A DNA stretch of 32,696 bases from Bdellovibrio sp. CG22_combo_CG10-13_8_21_14_all_39_27. GTDB taxonomy: Bacteria > Bdellovibrionota > Bacteriovoracia > Bacteriovoracales > Bacteriovoracaceae. Under the pieces are notes generated by a model, which saw only the letters and a list, made by a program, of their open reading frames with translations, was not told where the DNA came from and ran no database searches. The position numbers were made by a program, and so were the translations under genes. The number at the start of each line of letters is the position of its first letter. The first letter of the stretch is position 1. The stretch spans positions 1 to 32,696 of the forward strand of contig PCTW01000066.1 of the NCBI GenBank assembly GCA_002786715.1. Reading direction: 5' to 3'. Shown here one piece after another: positions 14,922-21,621 of this stretch.

Positions 14922-15230
14922 TTAGCTAAAGCTTTGAATGATATTGTTAATAATCTCTAAACCTGTTGCTGAAAAAATGGTCAGTGCTAGAACATTTCCA
15001 ACCTTCTTCTGATACTCTTCTTGTTTGAAGTACGAGAGGATCACATAAAGAATAAATGAAGCTCCGGCCACTGCCGCAGATAGTGGAATAAGGTAAGTTG
15101 AAGTAATGGTCTCAAATCCATTTTTAAGCTTGTTAAACGCCATGGCATGAGGCGAACCAATGATCGCTACATAAAGCGAGGTCAAAATTCCCCAGACTAC
15201 GATCACAAAATCGATGATGATTCTTTTCAC
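14922..15230 (-). CDS. VirB2/TrbC-like pilin candidate
   Basis: A 102-residue hydrophobic protein with three membrane-type segments: residues 4-25 (IIIDFVIVVWGILTSLYVAII), 45-68 (YLIPLSAAVAGASFILYVILSYF) and 77-98 (VGNVLALTIFSATGLEIINNII), with a polar stretch between the first and second. Pilins of the VirB2/TrbC group are short, have a signal segment followed by two helices joined by a basic loop (here KQEEYQKK), and are encoded just before VirB3. All of that holds here. The likely processed form would be about 65-70 residues; the cleavage site, near SPHAMA, is a guess. Confidence 0.72.
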   Translation of the reverse strand: MKRIIIDFVIVVWGILTSLYVAIIGSPHAMAFNKLKNGFETITSTYLIPLSAAVAGASFILYVILSYFKQEEYQKKVGNVLALTIFSATGLEIINNIIQSFS

Positions 15231-15239
15231 AATAATCCC

Positions 15240-17111
15240 CTAGTTAAAATGGTTACTGATGGTTGAACTGACATTGACTGAGAAATCCAACTTATAAGAT
15301 CGATTCTCACCACGTTTAATAGCATTCCAATTGACTTGATGCTGCCAACTTGCAAATTCTCTTGACTCAACTGAAACAGGCCATCCGTTTTGTCCGGCCA
15401 GATTGACCGTCCCCGGAATACAGCTATACCAATCTCGCCCTGTCCAGTTAGTTAGCTTAATGCCTGAAAAGGTCGTCTCTTTTACCGCCAGAAGTTTAAG
15501 AGAAATGACATTCTCGTCAAATTCCTTTAATTCCTTTATCTGATTAATGTTATTGATCTGAATATGAAGATTCTCTCCAACCCAAAAGCTTTGCACTTTC
15601 TTCTCCTTTATCAGATCGACAAGGTTGAATTCATCTTGATTGATCAGAAACTTAATTCTTGAGAGTTCTGCATTAAAATCCTTAGAAAAAGAGTACTCAC
15701 CATCAATGGGTTCAAAGAAGCTAAACTCATGGTAGCAAGTAAAGTCCCGAGGACGACAATTTCCAGAACAACCACCAGCACCACTGATCTGATCACTCCA
15801 TTGTTTATTGACCTCTCCCCATACTCTCTTCGCTCGCAGTTGAAATTCAATCCTTGAATTTGGAGAAACATTGCCAAGGGCATATACCCTCTCTCCATTC
15901 TCCGATGACAATGCCTCTCCAAAGGACATGACTTTCTCATTGTCTTGATTCGCGAGGATATTGCCCGTTATGTATGAAAGAGAGATAACATCTTTGGGTG
16001 TGTATTTATGATCGAGATAATGTTGAATGAGCTTATTGGTAAAAACAAACCACTTACCTTTTTTATCAAGTTCTCGAACTTCAAAGAGATAAGTAAATTC
16101 AGGAAGATTCGATTCAAACTGCTCGATCTTCTTGAGTTCATTATCAACAATCGTTACTTTATTGGGAAAAAGGTTCTCTAAGATTTCACTAAAGCTTGCG
16201 CTATTTCCATTAATTCCAACAAAGGCAACTCTCGACTCCAAAGGAGTATTGTAAACAACGGGAATGGATTTTGCTCTTACGCTTGAAAGCAAGGATTGGT
16301 ATGTGGTTTCCAATTCAGGAATCTCAAAGTCAGCAAGCTCAGAGATGATAAACTCGCCACGCTTTAGATAATTTTCAAGAATGAGATTTGCTGGAACATT
16401 TGACAACTTTACCTCAAAAGTCTCATTAACTCCTGCTTGAAAATTGCGCTCGACTATTTCGGACTTTAAAAGCTGATAGGACTCACTTTCATAATCATAG
16501 TAGTAAAAATTGAGCTTAAGATTCTTAATCTCTCTAAAACCAGCATTGCCTTTCAAACGAACCGTATTTTCCAATGTAATCGAAATGTCCTTAATCTCAT
16601 TTAACTCAAAATCAAGGAACTTTCTAAAGTTTAGAACTTGCTCGGAATAAAACCTCGGATCAACTTCTGGAAAGCTCACCCATGAAAGATCATGCTCGAC
16701 AACATCACCCCAGCTATGAGTTGAAAACTTCCCAATATTAGCGGCATTTTTAAAACTCTCGTTTCTAATAAAGATATCCCCGACTCTGTACTTAAAATCG
16801 GGATTATCTTGATGCACTTTGGTATCAATTAAAAACTCCTGATCACTTTCACTTGAATCATTTCCATATAAAACTTTGATCTGATAGTTTTGAATGAAGC
16901 GAACCCGAACATCAGGAAGATCGGAAACGTGTGGATTTCTCCCCGTTCTTTCTTCTTCATCGTCGCTTATCTGATCCCCATCGGTATCGGTCCCAAGTCT
17001 TGAAGAAATCCTTAACTCTCTATTATCAACTTGAGTCTCTTCCCCATCACTGCCCTTAAATGAGCAACTAAAAATCGTACCTAATAATAGTAACAAAATT
17101 GTATTTTTCAC
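15240..17111 (-). CDS. Large lipoprotein with TSP3-like calcium motif, in the transfer operon
   Basis: A 623-residue predicted lipoprotein (signal peptide, lipobox with C16 in TIFSC). Residues 40-60 (TDTDGDQISDDEEERTGRNP) are a thrombospondin-type-3/EF-like aspartate-rich calcium motif, commonly found next to the lipid anchor of surface proteins. The remaining 560 residues are beta-rich without a fold I can name. Near residues 455-470 there is a cysteine cluster (GGCSGNCRPRDFTCYHEF), and another C near 580, implying disulphides. It is the first large gene of the transfer operon, immediately before the pilin gene. A role in surface attachment or mating-pair stabilisation is plausible but inferred. 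It could instead be surface-exclusion cargo. Confidence 0.72.
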   Translation of the reverse strand: MKNTILLLLLGTIFSCSFKGSDGEETQVDNRELRISSRLGTDTDGDQISDDEEERTGRNPHVSDLPDVRVRFIQNYQIKVLYGNDSSESDQEFLIDTKVHQDNPDFKYRVGDIFIRNESFKNAANIGKFSTHSWGDVVEHDLSWVSFPEVDPRFYSEQVLNFRKFLDFELNEIKDISITLENTVRLKGNAGFREIKNLKLNFYYYDYESESYQLLKSEIVERNFQAGVNETFEVKLSNVPANLILENYLKRGEFIISELADFEIPELETTYQSLLSSVRAKSIPVVYNTPLESRVAFVGINGNSASFSEILENLFPNKVTIVDNELKKIEQFESNLPEFTYLFEVRELDKKGKWFVFTNKLIQHYLDHKYTPKDVISLSYITGNILANQDNEKVMSFGEALSSENGERVYALGNVSPNSRIEFQLRAKRVWGEVNKQWSDQISGAGGCSGNCRPRDFTCYHEFSFFEPIDGEYSFSKDFNAELSRIKFLINQDEFNLVDLIKEKKVQSFWVGENLHIQINNINQIKELKEFDENVISLKLLAVKETTFSGIKLTNWTGRDWYSCIPGTVNLAGQNGWPVSVESREFASWQHQVNWNAIKRGENRSYKLDFSVNVSSTISNHFN

Positions 17112-17126
17112 CTTCTCTCTCCTTTT

Positions 17127-17324
17127 TTATCGTGCCAACATAAATTCTGGATCATGAACGATCCCTAAATAATCTTCATCCATAATCACTCTTCTTCTCA
17201 ATGGATCAGTTGTGGCCATAGATTCAATCGCTGTTGCCAGTTGATTGACCTTGCCATTTTTTCTTCTCTCATTTTTTGTAATAAGATTGATTAATTTAAT
17301 TAGCTCATCTTTAAGTGTTTTCAC
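17127..17324 (-). CDS. Small hypothetical protein
   Basis: A 65-residue, charged, soluble protein that I do not recognise. The first half is a basic amphipathic helix (LKDELIKLINLITKNERRKNG). The second half contains ESMATTDPLRRRVIMDEDYLGIVHDPEF. It begins with GTG inside the end of the preceding 54-codon gene and is followed 15 bases later by the lipoprotein gene, so it is a genuine member of the transfer operon by spacing. Its start codon, overlap and modest size resemble those of regulators, but no DNA-binding motif is visible. Confidence 0.6.
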   Translation of the reverse strand: MKTLKDELIKLINLITKNERRKNGKVNQLATAIESMATTDPLRRRVIMDEDYLGIVHDPEFMLAR

Positions 17325-17475
17325 GTGTCTCCTCCATTGCTCTTCTTTTCACAATAATCCCTTCAATGACCTTTGCTTGATCAATCAATTCACTGTTGAA
17401 GATAATTTCTTCATGTGAAAGTTCACCAAGTAATGATCTAAACATTTCCTGAATAGTTTTGAGATTCATCTCCAT
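17311..17475 (-). CDS. Small ORF bridging its two neighbours
   Basis: A 54-residue reading frame (begins MEMNLKTIQEMF, ends VKRRAMEETRENT) that fills what would otherwise be a gap between the 65- and 168-residue genes. An AAGGGAG ribosome-binding site lies about nine bases before its ATG. It overlaps the upstream gene by 38 bases and the downstream GTG start by 14. The peptide is amphipathic and helical with mixed charge, and has no signal or membrane segment. Its length leaves the call open, but the ribosome-binding site and the overlaps on both sides argue that it is translated. Confidence 0.55.
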   Translation of the reverse strand: MEMNLKTIQEMFRSLLGELSHEEIIFNSELIDQAKVIEGIIVKRRAMEETRENT

Positions 17476-17944
17476 TAAACTGTTCTCCCTTCATAATTCC
17501 GTTTAAATACATACAATCGAGTTCATCTCGATGTTCAAAATAGAAGCGTTTGACCTTAGTAAGTCGAATCGAATCACATAAATCGATGCGAAAGCTAAAA
17601 AGAAGGTCAACCAAAAGTGCGGTATATTTATTAATGAAAGCGATTGATTTTTTTGAACGAGAGCTAGCAAAACCAATTTCTAGATAAAGATCTGATAGTC
17701 CTAAAAATGACATATCATCCTCTGAGCCTCGCTCTCCTAGTACCAGCATCCAAGCGTGATCAAAACCTGAAGTTTCGTCGGTGGTTTGTGAATAGAATTG
17801 CAGACGATCAAAGATTGAAATGAATCCGTCTTGAATTCTAAAAATTTCCAGTTCCTTTCTGAGCATAGAGGACACCACAAGTTTTAAGTCAGTTTCACTT
17901 AAGACAAAAGGATGCCTCTCTTGCATTTTTGCAAGCGTATTCAT
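17438..17944 (-). CDS. Hypothetical protein, first gene of the transfer operon
   Basis: A 168-residue soluble protein without a motif I recognise. It has a basic helical start (TLAKMQERHPFVLSETDLKLVVSSMLRKELEIF) and a central region with hydrophobic strands and helices (DHAWMLVLGERG, LSDLYLEIGFASS, YTALLVDLLFSFRIDL). It is the first gene downstream of the intergenic region with four TCACGAA palindromes and has an AGGGAG ribosome-binding site before its ATG. Being first suggests a regulatory or assembly role, but nothing in the sequence proves one. Confidence 0.7.
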   Translation of the reverse strand: MNTLAKMQERHPFVLSETDLKLVVSSMLRKELEIFRIQDGFISIFDRLQFYSQTTDETSGFDHAWMLVLGERGSEDDMSFLGLSDLYLEIGFASSRSKKSIAFINKYTALLVDLLFSFRIDLCDSIRLTKVKRFYFEHRDELDCMYLNGIMKGEQFNGDESQNYSGNV

Positions 17945-18140
17945 TAATACTCCCTGTATAAGGAGCAGCTATGACCTTGAAGAAAACTTTAAACGGGTGT
18001 ATAAAGTTCAAGGGCTTAGTGCTCGTGTTTATATCTGTCCTGAGTACAAAGTTTGGCGACCGCGTTCTCAGGGCATTTTTTTTGTTTCAATTTTAAACCG
18101 CATAAAAATTCAATTGAAAAGATCAAAAATGACAATACCC

Positions 18141-18330
18141 TCACGAACTTTCGTGAAAAAGCTTTTAAAATTTCACGAATTTTCGTGACAAGAATAAAAC
18201 TAAAAAATTCTAAGCTTATGAAAAAATAAGTTTGAGTGAAATGAATTTCACGAATTTTTCGTGAGGAACAAATGCAAGTAATGAATAATTTGTTTTAAAG
18301 AGAAAAAAACCGTTCACGAATTTTTCGTGA
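18141..18330. promoter_or_regulatory. Four TCACGAA palindromes upstream of the transfer operon
   Basis: The 389-base gap 17945-18333 has no convincing gene. It holds four copies of one palindrome: TCACGAA-CT-TTCGTGA (18141-18156), the same with TT (18173-18188), and two with a TTT spacer (18248-18264 and 18314-18330). All have perfect seven-base arms. They are placed to control the minus-strand transfer operon starting at 17944. The nearest site is centred about 30 bases before a weak -35/-10 (TTCAAT at 18118-18113, TAAAAT at 18095-18090 on the minus strand). The likely binders are the XRE-type proteins encoded next door. The sites are seen directly; the binder is inferred. Confidence 0.8.
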
Positions 18331-18333
18331 ATT

Positions 18334-18654
18334 TTAATCAAAATCGACGATCATGGAAATCTTTGTTCCCAATGTCTTTGCCAAAATGCGAGTGAGATAG
18401 AGTTTGGGATCACGCTCACCATTAACCAGATAGTTTAAGTACGAGCGAGAGACATGATCACTAATGCCACTATTGATCCAAAAATCATAAATAGACTGAT
18501 AACCTCGGGCAAGAATCAACTCCCTTAAACGATCCCCAAATTTTTTCTGCCACCGTTTTTGCTCGGCCGTTAGCTTGCTCCCCCTCAAATCCTCTCCTTT
18601 TTCATAGGCCAATGACTTAATATTATTAAAGTTCCCAATCTTTAGCGTCCTCAT
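18334..18654 (-). CDS. XRE-type HTH regulator
   Basis: A 106-residue protein. Residues about 37-104 form an XRE/Cro-type helix-turn-helix: KKFGDRLRELILARGYQSIYDF, then DHVSRSYLNYLVNGERDPKLYLTRILAKTLG, with the 'R-x-L-x-x-x-x-x-G-x-R-x-P' second half of the motif. The N-terminal 35 residues are polar and basic. No ribosome-binding site is seen before the ATG; a TATAGT hexamer ends six bases upstream, so the mRNA could be leaderless. Its start codon lies in the middle of a 16-base perfect palindrome. It is flanked on its 3' side by four TCACGAA palindromes and is a candidate binder of them, acting as master switch of the element. Confidence 0.82.
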   Translation of the reverse strand: MRTLKIGNFNNIKSLAYEKGEDLRGSKLTAEQKRWQKKFGDRLRELILARGYQSIYDFWINSGISDHVSRSYLNYLVNGERDPKLYLTRILAKTLGTKISMIVDFD

Positions 18655-18662
18655 ATGAGGAC
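18647..18662. promoter_or_regulatory. 16-base palindrome across a start codon
   Basis: GTCCTCATATGAGGAC is a perfect 16-base palindrome whose centre is the ATG of the HTH gene at 18334-18654. A minus-strand TATAGT (18666-18661) overlaps its edge, with TCGACA 19 bases further up. This would be an efficient autorepression site or a hairpin hiding the start codon. It is unrelated to the TCACGAA sites. Confidence 0.45.
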
Positions 18663-18704
18663 TATATTCTTGTGAGAATTCTTACTGTCGAGTACAATAA
18701 AACT

Positions 18705-19004
18705 TTAGAGAACTGCCTCAAGAAAAGAGGCCACATTTTTAAAACCAAGTCCCTTAGAGATGGTTCTCAGAGTGCAGTACTTTATATCTGCTTGACCTCT
18801 GATGATCCGAGAGAGGTGCCCCTTGCCCAGTTCATTTTCATACGCAAATCGCTCAGTCGAAATTTGGGAATCCACGATTAACCGAGCAATTCCTTTGCCT
18901 ATCTTACGAAGCTCGGCTTCCTCCGCTGGATCGTACACCACTTTCTTTCGAGGCTTGCCAGAAGCAGTTTTCTTTCCTGAATTTAATGTTACGAGTTTTG
19001 GCAT
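18705..19004 (-). CDS. XRE-type HTH regulator
   Basis: A 99-residue protein with a basic N-terminal arm (residues 1-25: KKTASGKPRKKVVYD) and an XRE-type helix-turn-helix at about residues 35-97 (LRKIGKGIARLIVDSQISTERFAYENELGKGHLSRIIRGQADIKYCTLRTISKGLGF). The 'S-x-E-x-F-A...G-x-G-x-x-S-x-x-x-x-G' core is canonical. It is similar in layout to the other small HTH gene just downstream, so the pair may be distant paralogs forming a CI/Cro-like switch. It is transcribed divergently from the response-regulator gene, and the shared 83-base gap holds an inverted CACGAAA repeat. Confidence 0.85.
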   Translation of the reverse strand: MPKLVTLNSGKKTASGKPRKKVVYDPAEEAELRKIGKGIARLIVDSQISTERFAYENELGKGHLSRIIRGQADIKYCTLRTISKGLGFKNVASFLEAVL

Positions 19005-19038
19005 TTGCTCAATGATAGGCTTTTTTATTTCCTCAATA

Positions 19039-19067
19039 GTTTCGTGTACGAATATTTCTCACGAAAC
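19039..19067. promoter_or_regulatory. Inside-out version of the TCACGAA palindrome
   Basis: GTTTCGTG (19039-19046) and CACGAAAC (19060-19067) form a perfect 8-bp inverted repeat with a 13-base spacer. The half-sites are those of the TCACGAA operators but with the arms reversed. It lies between the divergent HTH (19004) and response-regulator (19088) genes and could be read by the same protein or by a pair of dimers. Confidence 0.55.
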
Positions 19068-19087
19068 CTATTTATTCAGGAGTCTTT

Positions 19088-19468
19088 ATGCGCTTATTAC
19101 TAATTGATGATAATTTGGAAGTCCTATCGGCTCTAAAAGACTATTGCCTTGCCACAAATCTGGCGTCATTTATCGCAACGGCCAGTAGTGGTCGTGAAGC
19201 ACTGAATATTTGTTCTAGTGAAGACTTTGATGGAGTCGTCTGCGACTATGAGATGCCTGAACTCGACGGTATTGACGTGTTTACTCTTATGAAGGAAATG
19301 GTTCTTAAAATGCCACCTTTTATTATCTTTTCTGGAAATGTGGCCATGGCCAAGTCGATTGCCCAAGAAAAGAATCTCGATATCCATGCCCTCATTAATA
19401 AGCCTCACTTTGAGCAATTAACTCATACCCTTCACGAAATAAAGTCCCAAAAAGACTTTAGAGGCTGA
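19088..19468 (+). CDS. Single-domain response regulator (CheY-like receiver)
   Basis: A 126-residue stand-alone receiver domain. The acidic pair D7/D8 (LLLIDDN), the phospho-acceptor D53 (VVCDYEMPELDG), S82 in FSGN and K105 in NKPH are all present, so it should be phosphorylated by a histidine kinase or small phosphodonor. There is no output domain; it must work through another protein, most likely one of the neighbouring HTH regulators. AGGAG precedes the ATG. A histidine kinase is not encoded in the window, so the signal must come from a chromosomal kinase. A receiver domain among the control genes of a conjugative element would let host signalling gate transfer. Confidence 0.92.
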   Translation: MRLLLIDDNLEVLSALKDYCLATNLASFIATASSGREALNICSSEDFDGVVCDYEMPELDGIDVFTLMKEMVLKMPPFIIFSGNVAMAKSIAQEKNLDIHALINKPHFEQLTHTLHEIKSQKDFRG

Positions 19469-19474
19469 GACATT

Positions 19475-19555
19475 TCACGAATTTTCGTGAAACTCACTTG
19501 TAACCCCTCAAAGACCCGTTGCTTTCATGGTAAAAAATTCACGAATTTTTCGTGA
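19475..19555. promoter_or_regulatory. Two TCACGAA palindromes upstream of the 260-residue regulator
   Basis: TCACGAA-TT-TTCGTGA (19475-19490) and TCACGAA-TTT-TTCGTGA (19539-19555), both with perfect arms, in the 161-base gap between the response regulator and the next + strand gene. The second is centred about 30 bases upstream of the -35 of the predicted promoter at 19577-19605 (about -65 relative to the expected start), a position that suits an activator rather than a repressor. They match the four sites before the transfer operon. Confidence 0.8.
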
Positions 19556-19576
19556 CGACTTCCAAAGCTCAAGCTT

Positions 19577-19605
19577 TTGTGTTTCATTAGCCCCACTTAT
19601 ATAGA
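19577..19605 (+). promoter_or_regulatory. Predicted sigma-70-type promoter
   Basis: TTGTGT (19577-19582), a 17-base spacer and TATAGA (19600-19605), about 25 bases before the GTG start at 19630, with GGGAG as ribosome-binding site at 19616-19620. The best promoter match in the regulatory region. Confidence 0.6.
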
Positions 19606-19629
19606 GACATAAGTTGGGAGACTCTTCGG

Positions 19630-20412
19630 GTGAATATCAATTCCGATGTGTTGGTTTCGGCCATCCAAAAAGTCATGACAAATTTTGAAGAACGCTTCGG
19701 CGATTCTCTGTCTCTACAAGATATCGCAGACAAGACCAATTCCAGCTATACGACGATCAGAGAGATCAAAAAAGGTATCCTTAAAAACCTTAGCGTTAAA
19801 AAGGCTCTTGAGATTAGCAAGCGACTTGATGGGCCCAAAAACTTAGAAGAACTTGTAAAAGAGACAAAAACTGCTGATCCAAACGAAGCACAGGAATTAA
19901 GTCGTCGATTCTCTCATTTGTTCGATTTCAATATGATGCCCGAAAAGTTTGATGATCTGATTGCAAACAAAGACTTTAGTAAAATTCTTTGGGCGGCTTT
20001 TAGCGTTTCTCATATCAGTCGAAAAGAAATTCTTTATCGCTGGGGAAAAGATGGCGAAGATAAGCTTGAGTATCTTTTAGAACTTGGAATTGTGATTGAA
20101 GAAAGTGGCTTGATAAAAGGAGTCGCTGAAAAGGCCGGAGGAGATATCAAGTCCGCCTATAAACAGCTCGGAATCGGCTATGGACTCTATAATATTGCCA
20201 ATGCAGAAAAAGAAGAAAATTGGATCAGCCTCCAGACCAATAGCGTCAATTTGACATTTGTCCAAGAATTTAGAGAAGACTTACGAGCTTTGTTCGCGAA
20301 ATTTGATGAGAAATCAAATAGTTCTAAATATGCTGGGAATAAGAGGGTGCTTTTCGGAATGATTTTTGATAGATATCTTGAGGATATCCACGAAGAGGAC
20401 TTGAACCAATGA
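19630..20412 (+). CDS. HTH-containing regulator
   Basis: A 260-residue soluble protein. Residues about 22-68 form a helix-turn-helix (DSLSLQDIADKTNSSYTTIREIKKGILKNLSVKKALEISKRL). The remaining 190 residues are helical and look like a winged/effector part (FSKILWAAFSVSHISRKEILYRWGKDGEDKLEYLLELGIV), in the manner of the TIGR02147/DUF4423 regulators common in Bdellovibrionota, but I cannot confirm that family. The start is GTG, nine bases after GGGAG. It sits behind its own promoter and two TCACGAA sites and overlaps the following secreted-protein gene by four bases (ATGA). It is probably part of the element's control circuit and perhaps a sensor of cell state. Confidence 0.72.
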   Translation: MNINSDVLVSAIQKVMTNFEERFGDSLSLQDIADKTNSSYTTIREIKKGILKNLSVKKALEISKRLDGPKNLEELVKETKTADPNEAQELSRRFSHLFDFNMMPEKFDDLIANKDFSKILWAAFSVSHISRKEILYRWGKDGEDKLEYLLELGIVIEESGLIKGVAEKAGGDIKSAYKQLGIGYGLYNIANAEKEENWISLQTNSVNLTFVQEFREDLRALFAKFDEKSNSSKYAGNKRVLFGMIFDRYLEDIHEEDLNQ

Positions 20413-20732
20413 CAACAAAAATTTTGGCAACATTTCTACTCTTTTTCTCAATGTGCTCATCTGTATTTGCAGTTGAGGTCGTGAATTTTGATAAGCTCGA
20501 TACAAGTATCCTCACTAAATCGGATATTCGCGCAACAGAGTTGGAAAGAAAATTGATTAAGAAGCTTTTAAATGAAGCTGAATTTATTCAATTCAAAGAT
20601 GGCACTTCAATTGATCTCGATCAGTTGAATGACCCAAAAAAATCACAGGATGGATCAGATTCTACCATCAACAATCTTATGAAAGAGTTCATGAGAGTCG
20701 AAAGCGGTGGCGGAACTGGAGCAGGCGGCTAA
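20409..20732 (+). CDS. Small exported protein
   Basis: A 107-residue protein with a clear signal peptide (TTKILATFLLFFSMCSSVFA, cleavage after about residue 22) and a mature part of about 85 residues that is helical and acidic, ending in a glycine-rich tail (ESGGGTGAGG). It overlaps the preceding regulator by ATGA, so the two are co-translated. The pairing of a cytoplasmic HTH regulator with a tiny periplasmic or secreted protein suggests a signalling pair or peptide-type output, but no motif confirms this. A modified or lipidated N terminus is not indicated, since the Cys at 16 lies inside the signal core. Confidence 0.72.
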   Translation: MTTKILATFLLFFSMCSSVFAVEVVNFDKLDTSILTKSDIRATELERKLIKKLLNEAEFIQFKDGTSIDLDQLNDPKKSQDGSDSTINNLMKEFMRVESGGGTGAGG

Positions 20733-20743
20733 GAATTTCAACT

Positions 20744-20792
20744 TTATCTCTTTGAAAATCAATTAAGTTATGTTGAAAGCTTATAGAGATAA
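20744..20792. repeat. Inverted repeat between convergent genes
   Basis: TTATCTCT (20744-20751) and AGAGATAA (20785-20792), perfect arms, 33-base loop, in the 90-base gap between convergent genes. It may act as a weak two-way terminator or be an element boundary; there is no U-run. Confidence 0.3.
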
Positions 20793-20822
20793 TTTCATCC
20801 CGACAAATTCACACTAAGATAA

Positions 20823-21440
20823 CTAGAGAAATTCGAGAGGAATACTCACTCCAATTAAAAAATCTGAATATTTTTGTCCAGAGACCGTGCTTGTAGGATA
20901 CTTTGTAACTACTCCAGATGTGTTTTTGTGCTCTTTAACTTCTAATGATCTATATTCAAGATTTATCGACATAAACGGAAGTCCTGTAAAACCTAAACCT
21001 AGTCCAAAGCCACCGACTGTATCTTTTGCTCCGGGATCAGACCCATCTTTGTACTTCCATTCTGAATCTATGTAATAACTACCCCAAAATCTTAAAAACG
21101 GAATTTTTGCTCCAATAATTATACCGAGTAAGGTTGTGTCGATCTTATTTGAAGAAGGATTTACAGTAATGCCTTCTCTTGGCACTTTATCAATTTTTCT
21201 TTTTAAATTACCTAATTCATAGCTTGCACCAAAAAATATCGGATCGAATGTTCCACCTAATTTAATACCGTAGTTTGTGCCAGTTTCAGAATATACATAA
21301 TCTCCATTGAGGATTCCTGAATTTGATCCTTCAAACTTTGATGATCCAGTTAAGTAATTCAAGTAGGGCTCGATTAAAATAGAGGCTTTTGTATTAATGG
21401 ATACACAAATAAGAAGGAGTGCTAATATAACTAGGCGCAT
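20823..21440 (-). CDS. Outer-membrane beta-barrel protein
   Basis: A 205-residue protein with a signal peptide (MRLVILALLLICVSINTKAS) and a mature part made of alternating hydrophobic/polar strands of 9-12 residues (SILIEPYLNYLTGS, YGIKLGGTF, IFFGASYELG, GFGLGLGFTG, SINLEYRSLEV, FLIGVSIPLEF). It ends in an aromatic-rich strand of the kind recognised by the barrel-assembly machinery, which places it in the outer membrane as an eight-stranded barrel. It has no binding motif that would give a substrate. It lies alone, convergent with the small exported-protein gene, and is probably ordinary chromosome rather than part of the element. Confidence 0.82.
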   Translation of the reverse strand: MRLVILALLLICVSINTKASILIEPYLNYLTGSSKFEGSNSGILNGDYVYSETGTNYGIKLGGTFDPIFFGASYELGNLKRKIDKVPREGITVNPSSNKIDTTLLGIIIGAKIPFLRFWGSYYIDSEWKYKDGSDPGAKDTVGGFGLGLGFTGLPFMSINLEYRSLEVKEHKNTSGVVTKYPTSTVSGQKYSDFLIGVSIPLEFL

Positions 21441-21497
21441 TTTTGTCCTTTGGGAATAAGATTTGTTTAAATTATATACTGGCTAAGCCTACAAAAA

Positions 21498-21578
21498 AGG
21501 TGCAAGGCAACAATTTGTCGCTCAATCAATAATCCCTTTCACGAGTATTGTGACTGATAGTTGAAGGACTTTGCACCT
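21498..21578 (-). repeat. Inverted repeat with T-run, weak terminator candidate
   Basis: AGGTGCAA (21498-21505) and TTGCACCT (21571-21578), perfect but 65 bases apart. On the minus strand the distal arm is followed by TTTTTT, as in a terminator, downstream of the gene at 21622. The loop is much longer than usual. Confidence 0.3.
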
Positions 21579-21621
21579 GAATTATTTAGATATTCATAAA
21601 ATAGAATGGCATTCAACATAA

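Noticed and set aside
18040-18085. Plus-strand CCTGAG...CTCAGG stem followed by a T-run as a terminator
   Set aside because: The stem is only six bases with a loop over twenty, and no plus-strand gene ends before it.
17997-18188. Plus-strand 63-codon frame in the operator region
   Set aside because: It overlaps two of the palindromic operators, has no ribosome-binding site, and its end is made from the operator sequence itself.
18141-19555. Repeated TCACGAA palindromes as a CRISPR array
   Set aside because: Spacing between copies is irregular (16 to about 1,150 bases), sites are only 16-17 bases, and they lie in several intergenic regions with no cas genes.
21539-21554. TCACGAGTATTGTGA-like site left of the exported-protein gene
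   Set aside because: Only four bases of each arm match the TCACGAA operator; it is probably chance within the larger AGGTGCAA inverted repeat.
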